A DNA stretch of 64,000 bases. Source: CAWCOU01 sp963797335 (lineage in GTDB: Bacteria > Pseudomonadota > Gammaproteobacteria > JAURND01). The translations under genes were made by a program, and so were the position numbers. The stretch covers positions 186,001 to 250,000 of the forward strand of contig CAWCOU010000006.1 of assembly GCA_963797335.1 (NCBI GenBank). Reading direction: 5' to 3'. The notes under the pieces are model-generated. The model saw nothing but the letters and a program-made list of their open reading frames with translations. It made no database searches and was not told where the DNA came from. Of this stretch, positions 8,705 to 18,365 are shown in pieces (within the stretch, counting starts at the first letter, position 1; every line of letters begins with the position of its first letter).

Positions 8705-9670
8705 TTAATCTCCCTGATAAAACCCACCGATGCGCCCTTGACGTCGTTCTTTAACAATGTCTGGATGGGGTCCGCCAAAGGGATGGCCGCCAAAACCATG
8801 CCGCATGACGGCAATGGCCTTATCGGCGTATTGTTTATTATCTCGGCTGGCTAATAGATGCATGACGGATAAGGCAATCACGGGCACGGGAATTTCCATT
8901 TGCAATGCATCAGCCACCAGCCAATTGACTTCACCGGTATCGTCTACATACGAAGGGATATTGCTTAATCCTTTTTCTTGTTCGTATCCTGCCGCCATTA
9001 AGTCGATTAACCAAGAGCGAATGACCGAACCATGGCGCCAGCATTCTAAGACATTAGCGATGGGCAATTTTTCAGCATAACCTTCGAGCAGCGCCATTCC
9101 CTCGCCTATTGCTTGCAACATGCCAAATTCGATGCCGTTATGAACCAGTTTTGTGAAATGACCCGCACCTGGGCCACCGGCGTAAACAAAACCACCTGGA
9201 ACAGCGAGTTTTTCTAAGATGGGCTGGATAGTCGCTACGGCTGTTTTATCGCCACCAGCCATAAAGCATGCACCGGAACGAGCGCCGGATACGCCGCCAC
9301 TGGTACCTAGATCCACTAATTTAAGCTGCTGAGCACTTAATTTGTGTTGGCGGCGGATGGAATCACCCCAATAGGAATTACCACCATCGACGATAATGTC
9401 GCCAGGGCTGAGTATGGCAGACAGCTCCGTAAGCAACTCATCGACAGCTGCCCCGGCTGGGATATAAAGAAACAAAATACGGGGTGGGGTTAGCAGCTGT
9501 TGAAAATCGGTTAACGCTTTTGCCCTAAGCATCCCTGCTTTTTTTAAATCTTCGGGAAAATCACCTAAGGTATATCCTACTGTTTTTAAACCTTTTTCCA
9601 TGGCCTGCAGGGCCAGATTGGCCCCCATTCGCCCTAAACCAATAACACCGAATTGATTATGCTCACTCAT
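8705..9670 (-). CDS. gnd: 6-phosphogluconate dehydrogenase (decarboxylating), short type
   Basis: The enzyme oxidises and decarboxylates 6-phosphogluconate to ribulose 5-phosphate. The product has 321 residues, the short GntZ/YqeC-like class often preferring NAD, instead of the 470-residue E. coli type. Visible are the Rossmann motif GLGRMGANLA (11-20), DGGNSYWGDS (95-104), the substrate loop GTSGGVSGA (122-130) and the catalytic KLVHNGIEFG with Lys174, Asn178 and Glu181. It is upstream of and co-directional with the SDR gene, 9 bases apart. Confidence 0.9.
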   Translation of the reverse strand: MSEHNQFGVIGLGRMGANLALQAMEKGLKTVGYTLGDFPEDLKKAGMLRAKALTDFQQLLTPPRILFLYIPAGAAVDELLTELSAILSPGDIIVDGGNSYWGDSIRRQHKLSAQQLKLVDLGTSGGVSGARSGACFMAGGDKTAVATIQPILEKLAVPGGFVYAGGPGAGHFTKLVHNGIEFGMLQAIGEGMALLEGYAEKLPIANVLECWRHGSVIRSWLIDLMAAGYEQEKGLSNIPSYVDDTGEVNWLVADALQMEIPVPVIALSVMHLLASRDNKQYADKAIAVMRHGFGGHPFGGPHPDIVKERRQGRIGGFYQGD

Positions 9671-9776
9671 CGAATTTCCCTTTTCTTATGAACATCTTTT
9701 TTAGTATAGCTACTATTTTAGACTTTGACTGTTTCCTACCTCTGCAGGGAAAAAAATTAAAAAAACGCAGGCTTTC

Positions 9777-11876
9777 TTAGCCAGTTAGATAGCCTCGTAC
9801 CACACTTTGTGTATCCTGGTCTAATGGTGAGTGTTTTTCTACTTCTTGCATGATGCAAAAGAGTTCAAGATGTTTTTTGAGATGAAACATAAATTTGATT
9901 TTTTCATTTCCCCTTAGATCAATCCCCACTTTACATAAAAAAGACACATTTTCTTCTGTCAATTTAAGATTTATTTTTGAGCATGTACATAACATATAGG
10001 TATGATTCAAATTTTGTTTTGGGTTGTCGGAATACTCATAAGGATTTCTTAGTTTTTTTAATAAAACTTCTATCATTATTTTTTGATTAAGATCTTTTAG
10101 ATTCAAACCGCCAAAAAAGATACCAGCAAGTCCTCGCCATTGGTAATCGGTTTTATTTTCTAATAGAAACAGTATAATTCGATCACGTTGATCTACTGCG
10201 GTAGTCGCTGCCGATGCCAATACACCAAGCGCTATTATTATATCCCGTTGAATATTTTTTTCTGATACTTTTGCCAATAAAGCCTCAATAATATCATTTC
10301 GTTGTTCATTACTGACATGAATGTTTACCCCTAATGCAGCAAGACAACTAATTACATCAATCGTTATAAGTATATTTTCTGGAGAATTACTGTATTGCTG
10401 AAAGTACAATAATAATTTATTAATTATATTGTCATGTTTAATATTATTTGTTATAAAAAATTCAAGTAAATCCAATCGGTCCATTACTGTCCGCCCTTTA
10501 TCTTTATTGAATATTTTATCTAAAATCACATCAACAATACCATTCATTTTGTCTACCCTATTTTTATTTAATAACACTAATTCACATACTTTTAATACTA
10601 TATAGTCTGAACAATGACGATTTAATCGAGATATCCACGCATTGATCATTTCTTCGCGCGGAACACTATTTTTTGGACTCAATTCAATCAAAGTAAGCGA
10701 ATCCATTGCAGCGTCTTGAATATCAGACCTAACACCAAACTTATATTCCCTTTGCAAAATTGTAACAATTTCTTCAGTTTGTTCAATTTCAATCTGCGAG
10801 TTAATAATCAATAAACCTATTGTTTCAATTATTTTAGATGGCGCAGGCTTAGATCGATTTGTTTTTCTCCATATAAAGGCTTCATCTAACAGTTTCAATA
10901 AACTCTGAATAAGCACATGATATTCTTCTCCATTGAAGTATTGGGAAAAAATTAATTTCTGAAGCCAACCTATCATTCTGTAAGCCTCCTTCGAATTATT
11001 TTTTAAATTTTTAGCTATTTGCTTTAAGATAGCTTGAATAACCTCTTCCCTTTGTTCAGCACTTAGCTTTGGGCTTGATCCTATTGTAGCAAAGCAATAA
11101 GTGACTACCGCACCAGAAGTTTTTAGTTTAGATATCATGGTCTTAATGATTTTTGAGCGCTGCTCGACATTTAAATCTGAATATTTAAATAGGTCAGCTA
11201 ATCCGTACAATTCATCGATATCTCCGTAAGTTTTGTTCGGTGGATCTCTTTGGACCGATGGATAAACTATTTGATAATCAAGTAATGCCTGTTTAAAATT
11301 AGCAGGTATCTCAATCTTCTTTACCATCAAAAACGCTTCAAAATAAAATAGCCAAGCAATAATGTTGGTAAAAAAATAATCATTTAATAGCTGATCTGGT
11401 CGACAATTTTTTGTATAATATTCCAATTCTTCGAAAAACTTAGACAAATCGGGCAACTCTTTTTCTTGAGAAAAAGGTTTATAAAATCTCACATGTTCAT
11501 CAGCATATGAGAATAATCTGAATCCGCACAGCCATGAAGACCCCATCGTTTTTTGTTCGGAATCATAATCCTTCAATAATTTATGCAAGTAGACAGCTGG
11601 ATCGAATGGATCTAGCTCTTCTGTAGAAAGAATGGTAGACAACAGTTCTATTTTTTCTAGATAATCTAATATCTTCGGATTAGGTGATAAAAATGACGTA
11701 TTGGTAGGTAAATAAGGTTTTATTTCTCTTATTGAATCTGAACTCATTTTTTTTAATATTCCTATATTTAAATTTATGCTTAATATACCCAATACAGTTG
11801 AAAATGCGATCATGGCCTTGGTAGTGATTAGCCGTGTGGACGACTCATTAAAATATCTGGCCTCATAGCTTAGCAT
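9777..11876 (-). CDS. Large alpha-helical repeat protein (HEAT-like), effector candidate
   Basis: No family is recognised. The 699-residue product is mostly predicted helix and repeats a pattern (E/D)QR..II..(L/I)L.K: EQRSKIIKTMISKL, EQREEVIQAILKQI, EQRNDIIEALLAKV and DQRDRIILFLLENK are clear examples. This suggests an alpha-solenoid scaffold, common in host-directed proteins. The annotated ATG lies 10 bases after the aminotransferase stop and gives an N-terminal hydrophobic stretch; a later ATG at 11744 (MSSDSIREIKPY) would remove it and is a plausible alternative start. Strongly AT-rich codon use compared with neighbouring metabolic genes. Confidence 0.55.
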   Translation of the reverse strand: MLSYEARYFNESSTRLITTKAMIAFSTVLGILSINLNIGILKKMSSDSIREIKPYLPTNTSFLSPNPKILDYLEKIELLSTILSTEELDPFDPAVYLHKLLKDYDSEQKTMGSSWLCGFRLFSYADEHVRFYKPFSQEKELPDLSKFFEELEYYTKNCRPDQLLNDYFFTNIIAWLFYFEAFLMVKKIEIPANFKQALLDYQIVYPSVQRDPPNKTYGDIDELYGLADLFKYSDLNVEQRSKIIKTMISKLKTSGAVVTYCFATIGSSPKLSAEQREEVIQAILKQIAKNLKNNSKEAYRMIGWLQKLIFSQYFNGEEYHVLIQSLLKLLDEAFIWRKTNRSKPAPSKIIETIGLLIINSQIEIEQTEEIVTILQREYKFGVRSDIQDAAMDSLTLIELSPKNSVPREEMINAWISRLNRHCSDYIVLKVCELVLLNKNRVDKMNGIVDVILDKIFNKDKGRTVMDRLDLLEFFITNNIKHDNIINKLLLYFQQYSNSPENILITIDVISCLAALGVNIHVSNEQRNDIIEALLAKVSEKNIQRDIIIALGVLASAATTAVDQRDRIILFLLENKTDYQWRGLAGIFFGGLNLKDLNQKIMIEVLLKKLRNPYEYSDNPKQNLNHTYMLCTCSKINLKLTEENVSFLCKVGIDLRGNEKIKFMFHLKKHLELFCIMQEVEKHSPLDQDTQSVVRGYLTG

Positions 11877-11886
11877 TTATAATTCT

Positions 11887-13005
11887 TTAATATGACAACA
11901 TGTACTGCTCGAAGCGATTAAGTGCTTCAGGTAAATTGCATTTGCCGTAACCTATTCGAAAATGATTTTTCGTGTTATCAAACACGGTACCAGGCAGAAT
12001 GAGAACATCGTGTTCATCCACAAATTTTTTTGCAAAATCATCTATCGATACCGGTAACTTTAATTTGGGGAAACTAAGAAACCCCACTGTAGGTCGATAC
12101 CAGTCGAATAGTGATGAATGCCGATGGAAGAATTGATCTAGAAAATCTAAATTCTGCTGGGCAATTCGCACATTTCTCCCCAGAATAGTTTCTTTATTTC
12201 GCAGTGCAATGAGCGAAAGTATTTCACTAGGCGCGCTGTTGCACATCGATGTGTAATTTTTATTAGAGGCAAACTCGCCTAATAACGATTTATCGGATAA
12301 GGCTAGCCAACCAATCCGTAAACCCGGCAAACCAAATGATTTCGACATCACCCCAATGCTCATTGCTTTTTCATAGCAATCTGCTGCGTTTGGCAAGCGA
12401 TCTTCTAGGTTATACTCAGACAGTCGATACACTTCATCGCATAATAAATAACTGCCTCGATTTCGGATAATATCTATAATTTCTTTAAATAATGCCTGGC
12501 TGGGTTGGAAACCGGTGGGATTATGCGGGAAATTCAAGATTACTAATTTCGTGCGATTAGTAACCCGGTTGGAAAATTGTTCCAAATCAAACGACCAATG
12601 ATTATCTTGCCAGGTCAGCGGCATTTCAGTGACTTGAGCGCCTAAAATTTTTGGAATTTCCAATAAAGATTGGTAGCATGGCGTGACAATAACCACTTCA
12701 TCACCTTTTTCTAACAATACATGCAAAGAAACGAAAATGGTCTCTTCTGCACCGGCACACACAAGTATGTTTTCTGCCGTTAAACTGGGATATAGCTTAC
12801 TGATTTCCTCTCTTAATAATGGCAGCCCATAGTATTCTGTGTAACCCAAGCTGAGATTATCCCAAAGGGCTAGACTTTCCATGTCTGCCATGGCGATCAG
12901 TTCAGATACTCGATGCGTTTCTGGGTCAGATGAGCCCATCATATACTGCGTCGAAAATTCATATTTAGTGAAGTAGTCTTCTATTTTAAAGGAAGGAAAT
13001 TTCAT
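11887..13005 (-). CDS. PLP-dependent class I/II aminotransferase
   Basis: This is a fold-type I aminotransferase of 372 residues. Recognisable are the NFPHNPTG loop, the LLCDEVYR aspartate that pairs with the pyridine nitrogen, and SKSFGLPGLRIGW with the Schiff-base lysine. The substrate is unknown. Directly upstream, same strand, is a YheO/DauR-type transcription regulator, a family that controls D-amino-acid and related catabolism, so an amino-acid substrate is likely. The downstream 699-residue gene starts 10 bases after its stop. Confidence 0.85.
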   Translation of the reverse strand: MKFPSFKIEDYFTKYEFSTQYMMGSSDPETHRVSELIAMADMESLALWDNLSLGYTEYYGLPLLREEISKLYPSLTAENILVCAGAEETIFVSLHVLLEKGDEVVIVTPCYQSLLEIPKILGAQVTEMPLTWQDNHWSFDLEQFSNRVTNRTKLVILNFPHNPTGFQPSQALFKEIIDIIRNRGSYLLCDEVYRLSEYNLEDRLPNAADCYEKAMSIGVMSKSFGLPGLRIGWLALSDKSLLGEFASNKNYTSMCNSAPSEILSLIALRNKETILGRNVRIAQQNLDFLDQFFHRHSSLFDWYRPTVGFLSFPKLKLPVSIDDFAKKFVDEHDVLILPGTVFDNTKNHFRIGYGKCNLPEALNRFEQYMLSY

Positions 13006-13032
13006 TTGCTGATCTCACCTGTCATCGATTTG

Positions 13033-13647
13033 TTATACAACCTGTTTGGATAAATAATTATAAACAGTCGCTCGTGAAACATGGATAATCTGGGCAATAT
13101 ACTGCGCGGAATGCTTACCAGTAAACGCCCCTACTTGATATAAATGGTCAATTAAGTTTTTCTTCTCCTGACGACTCAGCGATGGCAGCGATAAATGATG
13201 CTTATTCAAATAACTATGAATGTAATGGTTAATTCGGTCTTGCCAGTCGTCTTTGAACAGCGGTTCAGGTTGAGGCACGCCATGATCGGGGCGAATAAAA
13301 CTACCCACCAGCGCGTGCAATTGCTCAAACGCTGAAACATCTAAATTAATGCATAACATGCCAACCGCAATATTATGTTCATCTCGAATCACACTACTCA
13401 CCGATTTCAACTTTCGACCATCCCAATTCACTTTTTCATACGGGCCAATGCAATCTTCCAACGTGGCCATCTGTTCCTCCGGGGTAAATAAGGATGAATC
13501 TCCTCTTTTGCGTTTTGAAAACGGATGATAAATCGCCACAATCTGATTCCGTTGGAGGTCATGAACCACCACCTCGGCGTAAGGGTATAACAACCGTTGA
13601 ACGGCTTCCGCCGTGGGCAGATAAGCTTTAATGGCCTTTTTCATCAT
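13033..13647 (-). CDS. YheO-like PAS domain regulator with C-terminal HTH (DauR type)
   Basis: The N-terminal two thirds match the YheO-like PAS domain (YPYAEVVVHDLQRNQIVAIYHPFSKRKRGD wording, split here over residues 21-50; GMLCINLD near 120), and the C-terminus carries the HTH_22-type helix-turn-helix (IAQIIHVSRATVYNYLSK). Members such as DauR repress amino-acid catabolic genes. At 204 residues it is near the family norm. It lies 27 bases upstream of the aminotransferase, its probable target. Two adjacent ATGs (13647, 13644) are both compatible with the gaggtc ribosome-binding site. Confidence 0.8.
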   Translation of the reverse strand: MMKKAIKAYLPTAEAVQRLLYPYAEVVVHDLQRNQIVAIYHPFSKRKRGDSSLFTPEEQMATLEDCIGPYEKVNWDGRKLKSVSSVIRDEHNIAVGMLCINLDVSAFEQLHALVGSFIRPDHGVPQPEPLFKDDWQDRINHYIHSYLNKHHLSLPSLSRQEKKNLIDHLYQVGAFTGKHSAQYIAQIIHVSRATVYNYLSKQVV

Positions 13648-13850
13648 GACCTCAGATCCAAGTATGTCAATTAAAGATACAATAGTCTAATTTGGACTGA
13701 TAAGTCAATAAATTATTCCCTAGATTGTTTCCTGGTAAGAGAAACCAAACAACCTTATTGATAACGAGGTTTCAACTATACGGAAATTTGATATAAGAAA
13801 GGGAAATAAAAAACTTCCATTTGATTAGTACACAAAATAGGTGTAAACTT

Positions 13851-14135
13851 ATGATGACTGAAAACTACCATGTGGTCTTAACAAGAAAAGTAGAAAAGGC
13901 TTTAAAAAAATTACCAATCCACGTTCTCATCCAGTTACAAGCATGGGTAGATGCAGTGGGTTACTATGGATTACTTGAGGTTAGAAAAACACCTGGCTAC
14001 CATGATGAACCATTAAAAGGTAGTCGGCGTGGCCAAAGGTCCGTGCGTTTGACCCGTTCCTATCGAGCCATCTACCTCATTAAAAAAGAAATCTGTCATA
14101 TAGAAGTCATTGAGGTCACAAATCATGAATATTAA
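13851..14135 (+). CDS. RelE/HigB-type toxin
   Basis: A basic 94-residue protein with the plasmid-stabilisation toxin layout: RKVEKALKKLP at the start, EPLKGSRRGQRSVRLTRSYRAIYLI in the middle (typical of HigB/RelE ribosome-dependent mRNA interferases) and a final beta-strand IEVIEVTNHEY. Its stop overlaps the antitoxin start by 11 bases. The frame is also open from a TTG at 13821, but the ATG at 13851 follows ataggtgtaaac, a better ribosome site. A possible promoter (tttcaa-16-tataag) ends at 13797. Confidence 0.85.
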   Translation: MMTENYHVVLTRKVEKALKKLPIHVLIQLQAWVDAVGYYGLLEVRKTPGYHDEPLKGSRRGQRSVRLTRSYRAIYLIKKEICHIEVIEVTNHEY

Positions 14136-14487
14136 GAGCAATATTACTCAAGATACCTTAGCTAAAATTGAAAAACTCAGTGGCGCTAAGCTAACTCTAG
14201 GTAAATTTATCTGGGCCATTCGTCAATCAGAAGAATTGTCTCAAGTAGATTTTGCTGAAAAATTGGGTATTTCTAAACAGCACCTGTGCGATATTGAACA
14301 CGGTCGTAAAATGGTTAGCCCTAAATTGGCGGCTAACTATGCACACAAACTTGGCTATTTGAAAGAACAGTTTATCAGGCTGTCTTTGCAAGGCATGCTC
14401 GACCGAGAGGGGTTAAATTTTAGAGTGGAACTCACATCCAAACATCTTAAAAGTACTGGCGGTCCCCGGCTATCTGCTCATGGTTAA
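14125..14487 (+). CDS. HigA-like antitoxin, XRE helix-turn-helix
   Basis: The 120-residue product carries a clear XRE-type HTH (IRQSEELSQVDFAEKLGISKQHLCDIEHGRK, residues about 31-61) with SPKLAANYAHKLG after it. In toxin-first HigBA pairs the antitoxin binds the toxin and represses the operon. Translation is probably coupled to the toxin by the 11-base overlap. The C-terminal 20 residues are not conserved-looking. A small gggcaagctgccc hairpin with a short T run follows at about 14562. Confidence 0.85.
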   Translation: MNIKSNITQDTLAKIEKLSGAKLTLGKFIWAIRQSEELSQVDFAEKLGISKQHLCDIEHGRKMVSPKLAANYAHKLGYLKEQFIRLSLQGMLDREGLNFRVELTSKHLKSTGGPRLSAHG

Positions 14488-14651
14488 ATTATCCCTGGGC
14501 CATTGGCGTTAAAACAAATCCAGGGTTAACTAATCAGTGCGAGCAGAGCACCTTGGACCGCGGGCAAGCTGCCCGGGATTTTCATTCATTGTATTATAAG
14601 TAAAACTGCAAGGAAATATGTTTGTATTTTTCCTAGATTTTACACTTTAAA

Positions 14652-17321
14652 TTAAGATGGCTGATACGTTTCCCGACCTGGAGCAAGAGTGAGTTCGGTC
14701 GGCTTACGCCGAATGGTGGGATGCCAATAAGAACTCATAGAAATCGTTTGTGGCTCAGCCAGCTTTTTTTTCAAGTCCGCATAAAAACTCAGTGCTAGCT
14801 TCATTTCTCCAGTCTTATTGATTTGCCGAGCATAAAATTGCGACAGAAAAGGGATATTCAAAATCGTATTTTTTATAGCGGCCTCAAATGACTTAAAAGT
14901 CGGCAACGTGGGTTCTTTCCTTTGCGAGAGATAAATAGTCGTCGCCAGTATAGCCGCTATATCTAAAAAGTTTAATTTCCTATTTTTATCGTAATTTGCC
15001 ATCATTCGTTCAAATAAAAAAGTATGTCCTGGATTAGGTTGAGCTTCAGGTGAGACACCTGAAAACACATTCACACACAATAAACAATCCAATGCTTCAT
15101 TTATCCATTGCTCAGGTACTTTTTTATTCGTGCCACCGGATGTTAAGAATTGCTTGAGCAAGTTTCGATAGAAGGGTCTATTCAACATTTGTCTGACTTC
15201 AGCGCCCCTTTTCAAATGACTTGCGCAATTACTTTGTTTTTTATCTTCCCTGCCCGTGGTTTCTGGAAATTTTACGGCACTTTCTTCTACTATAGACCTC
15301 AGTAACTTCTCAAAAAACAATAAGGAGGCTTTGAGGATTTTTTTCTCATGTTGACAACAGGCCTGAATGATCAGTTTTGGTATGGGATTTAAAAATAAAA
15401 CGGCCAAATTCTTGTCCAATAATCTAATGTCCACTTTTTCACATTGAATTTTTTCCAGTAATTTAATATAAATGCTAGGATCATAAATTAGCTTTCGTAA
15501 ATTAAGCTCGACTTGATGGCTATCAATGGTCGGGGATTGCAATTGCAGTTGTTGGAATATGAACGGCCAATCCTCCATATAATTGGTTAAAACAACCTCT
15601 TCGCGAATTCCTGGAGGTAACTGGATGAATGGCCTTATGTTGCCAAATATAAAGGCATCCATCAATGTCATACCAACCTCATAGACATCGTAAATATTGC
15701 CATAAGTATCAAAGGCTATCGTGTTAATATTGAGATCCCGAGAATCCGCGATGGTTTGCAGAGAATTCATATCCAGTGATCCATCCGACTTTAGAGTCAG
15801 TCGCGAGTCACAGGCAAACTCTATTCTTTCCTCTTGATAAGTAACCTCTACTATAGATATTGCATCCGTATAGGGTTTAAACTCATATTGATCAATATGA
15901 TGATTTTTCCTAAGTCCCCTAAGCATTTGTTCTGTGTCTTTTTCATTTAAGTTAATGATAGCATCGATATCTTTAGCTATTTTCCCTGAATGAGTATCAC
16001 GACAAAGTCCACCCATGTATAAACAGACCACGCCTATCTTAAACAATTCCATCAACTGCATGCATCGCATTGAACTCTCAATTCTTGACCTAGGAAAATT
16101 AAGTAACACCGTGTCAGAGTCCATCGCAAATTTTTGATGTTCTTTTTTTAAATACTGCATCTTACTTTTCAAATTATTTTCTAACGTATTCACCGCACTT
16201 TCTACATCAAGCTTTAGCCGTAATGCTCTCTGAACTAACGGCAGATTAAAATACTCTTTTTTCTTATTTTCCGCATAACGATTCCAAGGTGAATTATATT
16301 TTTCATCAGCCTGCCTTTCTTCTGAAGGTAAAGAGTGAATTTGTTGGTATTTTTTGATAATATCGACTATTATCTGCCAAGTATGTATATCCTTTATTCC
16401 GTAAATTTGTTTATTTCTTTGAACATATTCAGACAAACTATTCAGCTGTTCTTGCAGTTCAGCTGTGCTCATCAATGAATGAAACAGCGTTTCTAAATCA
16501 CTTGATTTTTTATTTTTAATGTCTTTTTTTATCTTATTTAGAATATTTTTATTGCATCGACCATCGTCAGAAATACTTGTTTTTAATTTCGCTGGCCGTC
16601 CCGATGTTATTGGAAAAATTTTTTGGTTAGACTTTGGCGATTCGTTTTGATGAAAATGTTTTTTTTCAATATCATTTTCGGGAAGAAGTAATAAGGGTGG
16701 CGTTGATAACACATGGGGTGAAGACTTCGCGAATAAAACTAAATTATTCTCTTTTTTTCTCACAGGTTTAATTTGATATGCTAGTAACGTAATTAATTTT
16801 TTTAGATTTTCTCGGATATACCGTTGTTCATTCAATATCAATAATGCATTAGCCAAGCGCAACGATAACGTTGAAGCTTCTCTCCCTGAAATTTCTTTTT
16901 CAATGACCCTCAATACATTTTTTACAAAACCCCATGTTTTTGGTATATCCTCCTTGTCATAAATTAACCAAAATTTATGAATAATTTGGGCATAGCCCTG
17001 AGCAATACTTTCTTTGATTGCCGCTTCTTCTCGCGATGTATCTGCATCTAATGCTGCTTTGAACCTATGGAAAATAAAAAGATAGATGGCTAGATGAAAG
17101 TCGCCAAAACATTCTGTGATTTGTGAAGAGCATACCGGGGAAGAAAGTATCATCGCCATAGGCAAGCCAAGGGTCAGTAAAAATTTTATTTGTTCTTTAT
17201 AAGTCTGCACACCAGAAGGCGATAACAACACATGATCTTTCAGACGTTGCTCATTATTTTTAATATTTTTACAAAGTTCGCAAATATCATTTATTGTTTT
17301 TTCCAGCATAACCCTCATCAC
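14652..17321 (-). CDS. 889-residue protein with poly(A)-polymerase/CCA-type nucleotidyltransferase core; effector candidate
   Basis: The central part carries MGGLCRD (near 434), KDIDAI (near 452) and SRDLNINTIAFD (near 528) followed by IYDVYEVGMTLMDA. This matches the head domain of class II tRNA nucleotidyltransferases/poly(A) polymerases (G-G-x-x-R-D, D-x-D, RDfTiNAla, D..gG..dl), so the metal-binding aspartates look preserved. The N-terminal 400 and C-terminal 330 residues match nothing I know. The housekeeping enzymes are about 400-450 residues, so this is not simply pcnB or cca. AT-rich, standing alone. A nucleotide-transferring effector or stress enzyme is possible; that is inference. 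ATGs at 17318 and 17309 are alternative starts. Confidence 0.6.
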   Translation of the reverse strand: MMRVMLEKTINDICELCKNIKNNEQRLKDHVLLSPSGVQTYKEQIKFLLTLGLPMAMILSSPVCSSQITECFGDFHLAIYLFIFHRFKAALDADTSREEAAIKESIAQGYAQIIHKFWLIYDKEDIPKTWGFVKNVLRVIEKEISGREASTLSLRLANALLILNEQRYIRENLKKLITLLAYQIKPVRKKENNLVLFAKSSPHVLSTPPLLLLPENDIEKKHFHQNESPKSNQKIFPITSGRPAKLKTSISDDGRCNKNILNKIKKDIKNKKSSDLETLFHSLMSTAELQEQLNSLSEYVQRNKQIYGIKDIHTWQIIVDIIKKYQQIHSLPSEERQADEKYNSPWNRYAENKKKEYFNLPLVQRALRLKLDVESAVNTLENNLKSKMQYLKKEHQKFAMDSDTVLLNFPRSRIESSMRCMQLMELFKIGVVCLYMGGLCRDTHSGKIAKDIDAIINLNEKDTEQMLRGLRKNHHIDQYEFKPYTDAISIVEVTYQEERIEFACDSRLTLKSDGSLDMNSLQTIADSRDLNINTIAFDTYGNIYDVYEVGMTLMDAFIFGNIRPFIQLPPGIREEVVLTNYMEDWPFIFQQLQLQSPTIDSHQVELNLRKLIYDPSIYIKLLEKIQCEKVDIRLLDKNLAVLFLNPIPKLIIQACCQHEKKILKASLLFFEKLLRSIVEESAVKFPETTGREDKKQSNCASHLKRGAEVRQMLNRPFYRNLLKQFLTSGGTNKKVPEQWINEALDCLLCVNVFSGVSPEAQPNPGHTFLFERMMANYDKNRKLNFLDIAAILATTIYLSQRKEPTLPTFKSFEAAIKNTILNIPFLSQFYARQINKTGEMKLALSFYADLKKKLAEPQTISMSSYWHPTIRRKPTELTLAPGRETYQPS

Positions 17322-17399
17322 CCATGATAATGAACTAGATATTGTACAGCATGGCCAAAATGTAATATATTAAAATATTAATAATGCCAAGGAGTTCCT

Positions 17400-18365
17400 A
17401 TGAAAGCTTTTGCCATGACAGCATTTGGCGGCAACGAAGTAATGACGGAGATTGATATCCCTATTCCCGACCCCGCCGATAACGAAATCCAAATTCGCGT
17501 CCTTTACGCAGGCATCAACCCTGTTGATTGGAAAACGCGTGAAGGCTACTTAAAAGACCTTTTTCCCCATAAATTTCCCCTGATCTTAGGGCGAGATGCG
17601 GCGGGGATTGTCACTAAAGTAGGCAAAAGTGCTCGAAAGTTTATGATTGGCGATAAAGTCTACGGTCATGTCAACAAAAACGATAGCAGTTGGGGTTCTT
17701 TTGCTGACTACATTACCTTAAACGAAAGCATTGTGGCGCCCATACCCCAGAATATTTCCATAGCACAGGCAGCCAGTTTGCCGTTGGCAGGGTTAACTGC
17801 CTGGCAGGCGCTTTTCGACCATATACAGCTTAAACATCAACATCACCTATTGGTTCAAGGGGCCGCTGGCGGTGTGGGCGGCATGGCAGTTCAATTAGCG
17901 AGACAACGACAAGTGACCATATCCGCTACGGCTAAATCGGATAACCAGGATTATTTGCGGTCATTAGGGGTTGATTTTCCCCTGGATTATGAAAAAGACA
18001 TGTATAATCAGCAAATTCAACAGCAAATGGACGTGGTATTGGATTGTATAGGTGGCAATTCGTTGAAAAAAAGCTTGCAGCTCGTCAAACCAAATGGCAT
18101 TGTGGTTACTACCGTGCCTAACATGACGGATGAGATAAGAAAACAGGCCATTGAAAAGCAGGTGTTATTGCAGTTCATCGTCACGGTAACCAATGGCGAA
18201 CAATTACTGAAAATGTCCAGCTTGGTGGAAGACGGCAGTTTAAAACCTCTGCCTATTCAAGAATATGACTTTGCGCACATTCCTCAGGCTTTAGCGTTAA
18301 GTCAAAGCGGCCACACCAAAGGTAAAATAGTCATAAAAATTCAGGAAAACACACTCTCTTGTTAA
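17400..18365 (+). CDS. Zinc-independent MDR-family quinone oxidoreductase/alcohol dehydrogenase-like
   Basis: A cytoplasmic medium-chain dehydrogenase/reductase of 321 residues. The GroES-like N-terminal part has AGINPVDWKTREG and GRDAAGIV, and the cofactor domain has VQGAAGGVGGMAVQLA, the NADPH-binding motif of quinone oxidoreductase-like enzymes. Zinc ligands of the alcohol dehydrogenases are not evident. aaggag lies at a good distance before the ATG. It overlaps the following MFS gene by 7 bases. Confidence 0.85.
   Translation: MKAFAMTAFGGNEVMTEIDIPIPDPADNEIQIRVLYAGINPVDWKTREGYLKDLFPHKFPLILGRDAAGIVTKVGKSARKFMIGDKVYGHVNKNDSSWGSFADYITLNESIVAPIPQNISIAQAASLPLAGLTAWQALFDHIQLKHQHHLLVQGAAGGVGGMAVQLARQRQVTISATAKSDNQDYLRSLGVDFPLDYEKDMYNQQIQQQMDVVLDCIGGNSLKKSLQLVKPNGIVVTTVPNMTDEIRKQAIEKQVLLQFIVTVTNGEQLLKMSSLVEDGSLKPLPIQEYDFAHIPQALALSQSGHTKGKIVIKIQENTLSC

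Noticed and set aside
13821..13850. TTG start for the HigB-like toxin
   Set aside because: The ATG at 13851 has the better ribosome site and matches the usual toxin length.
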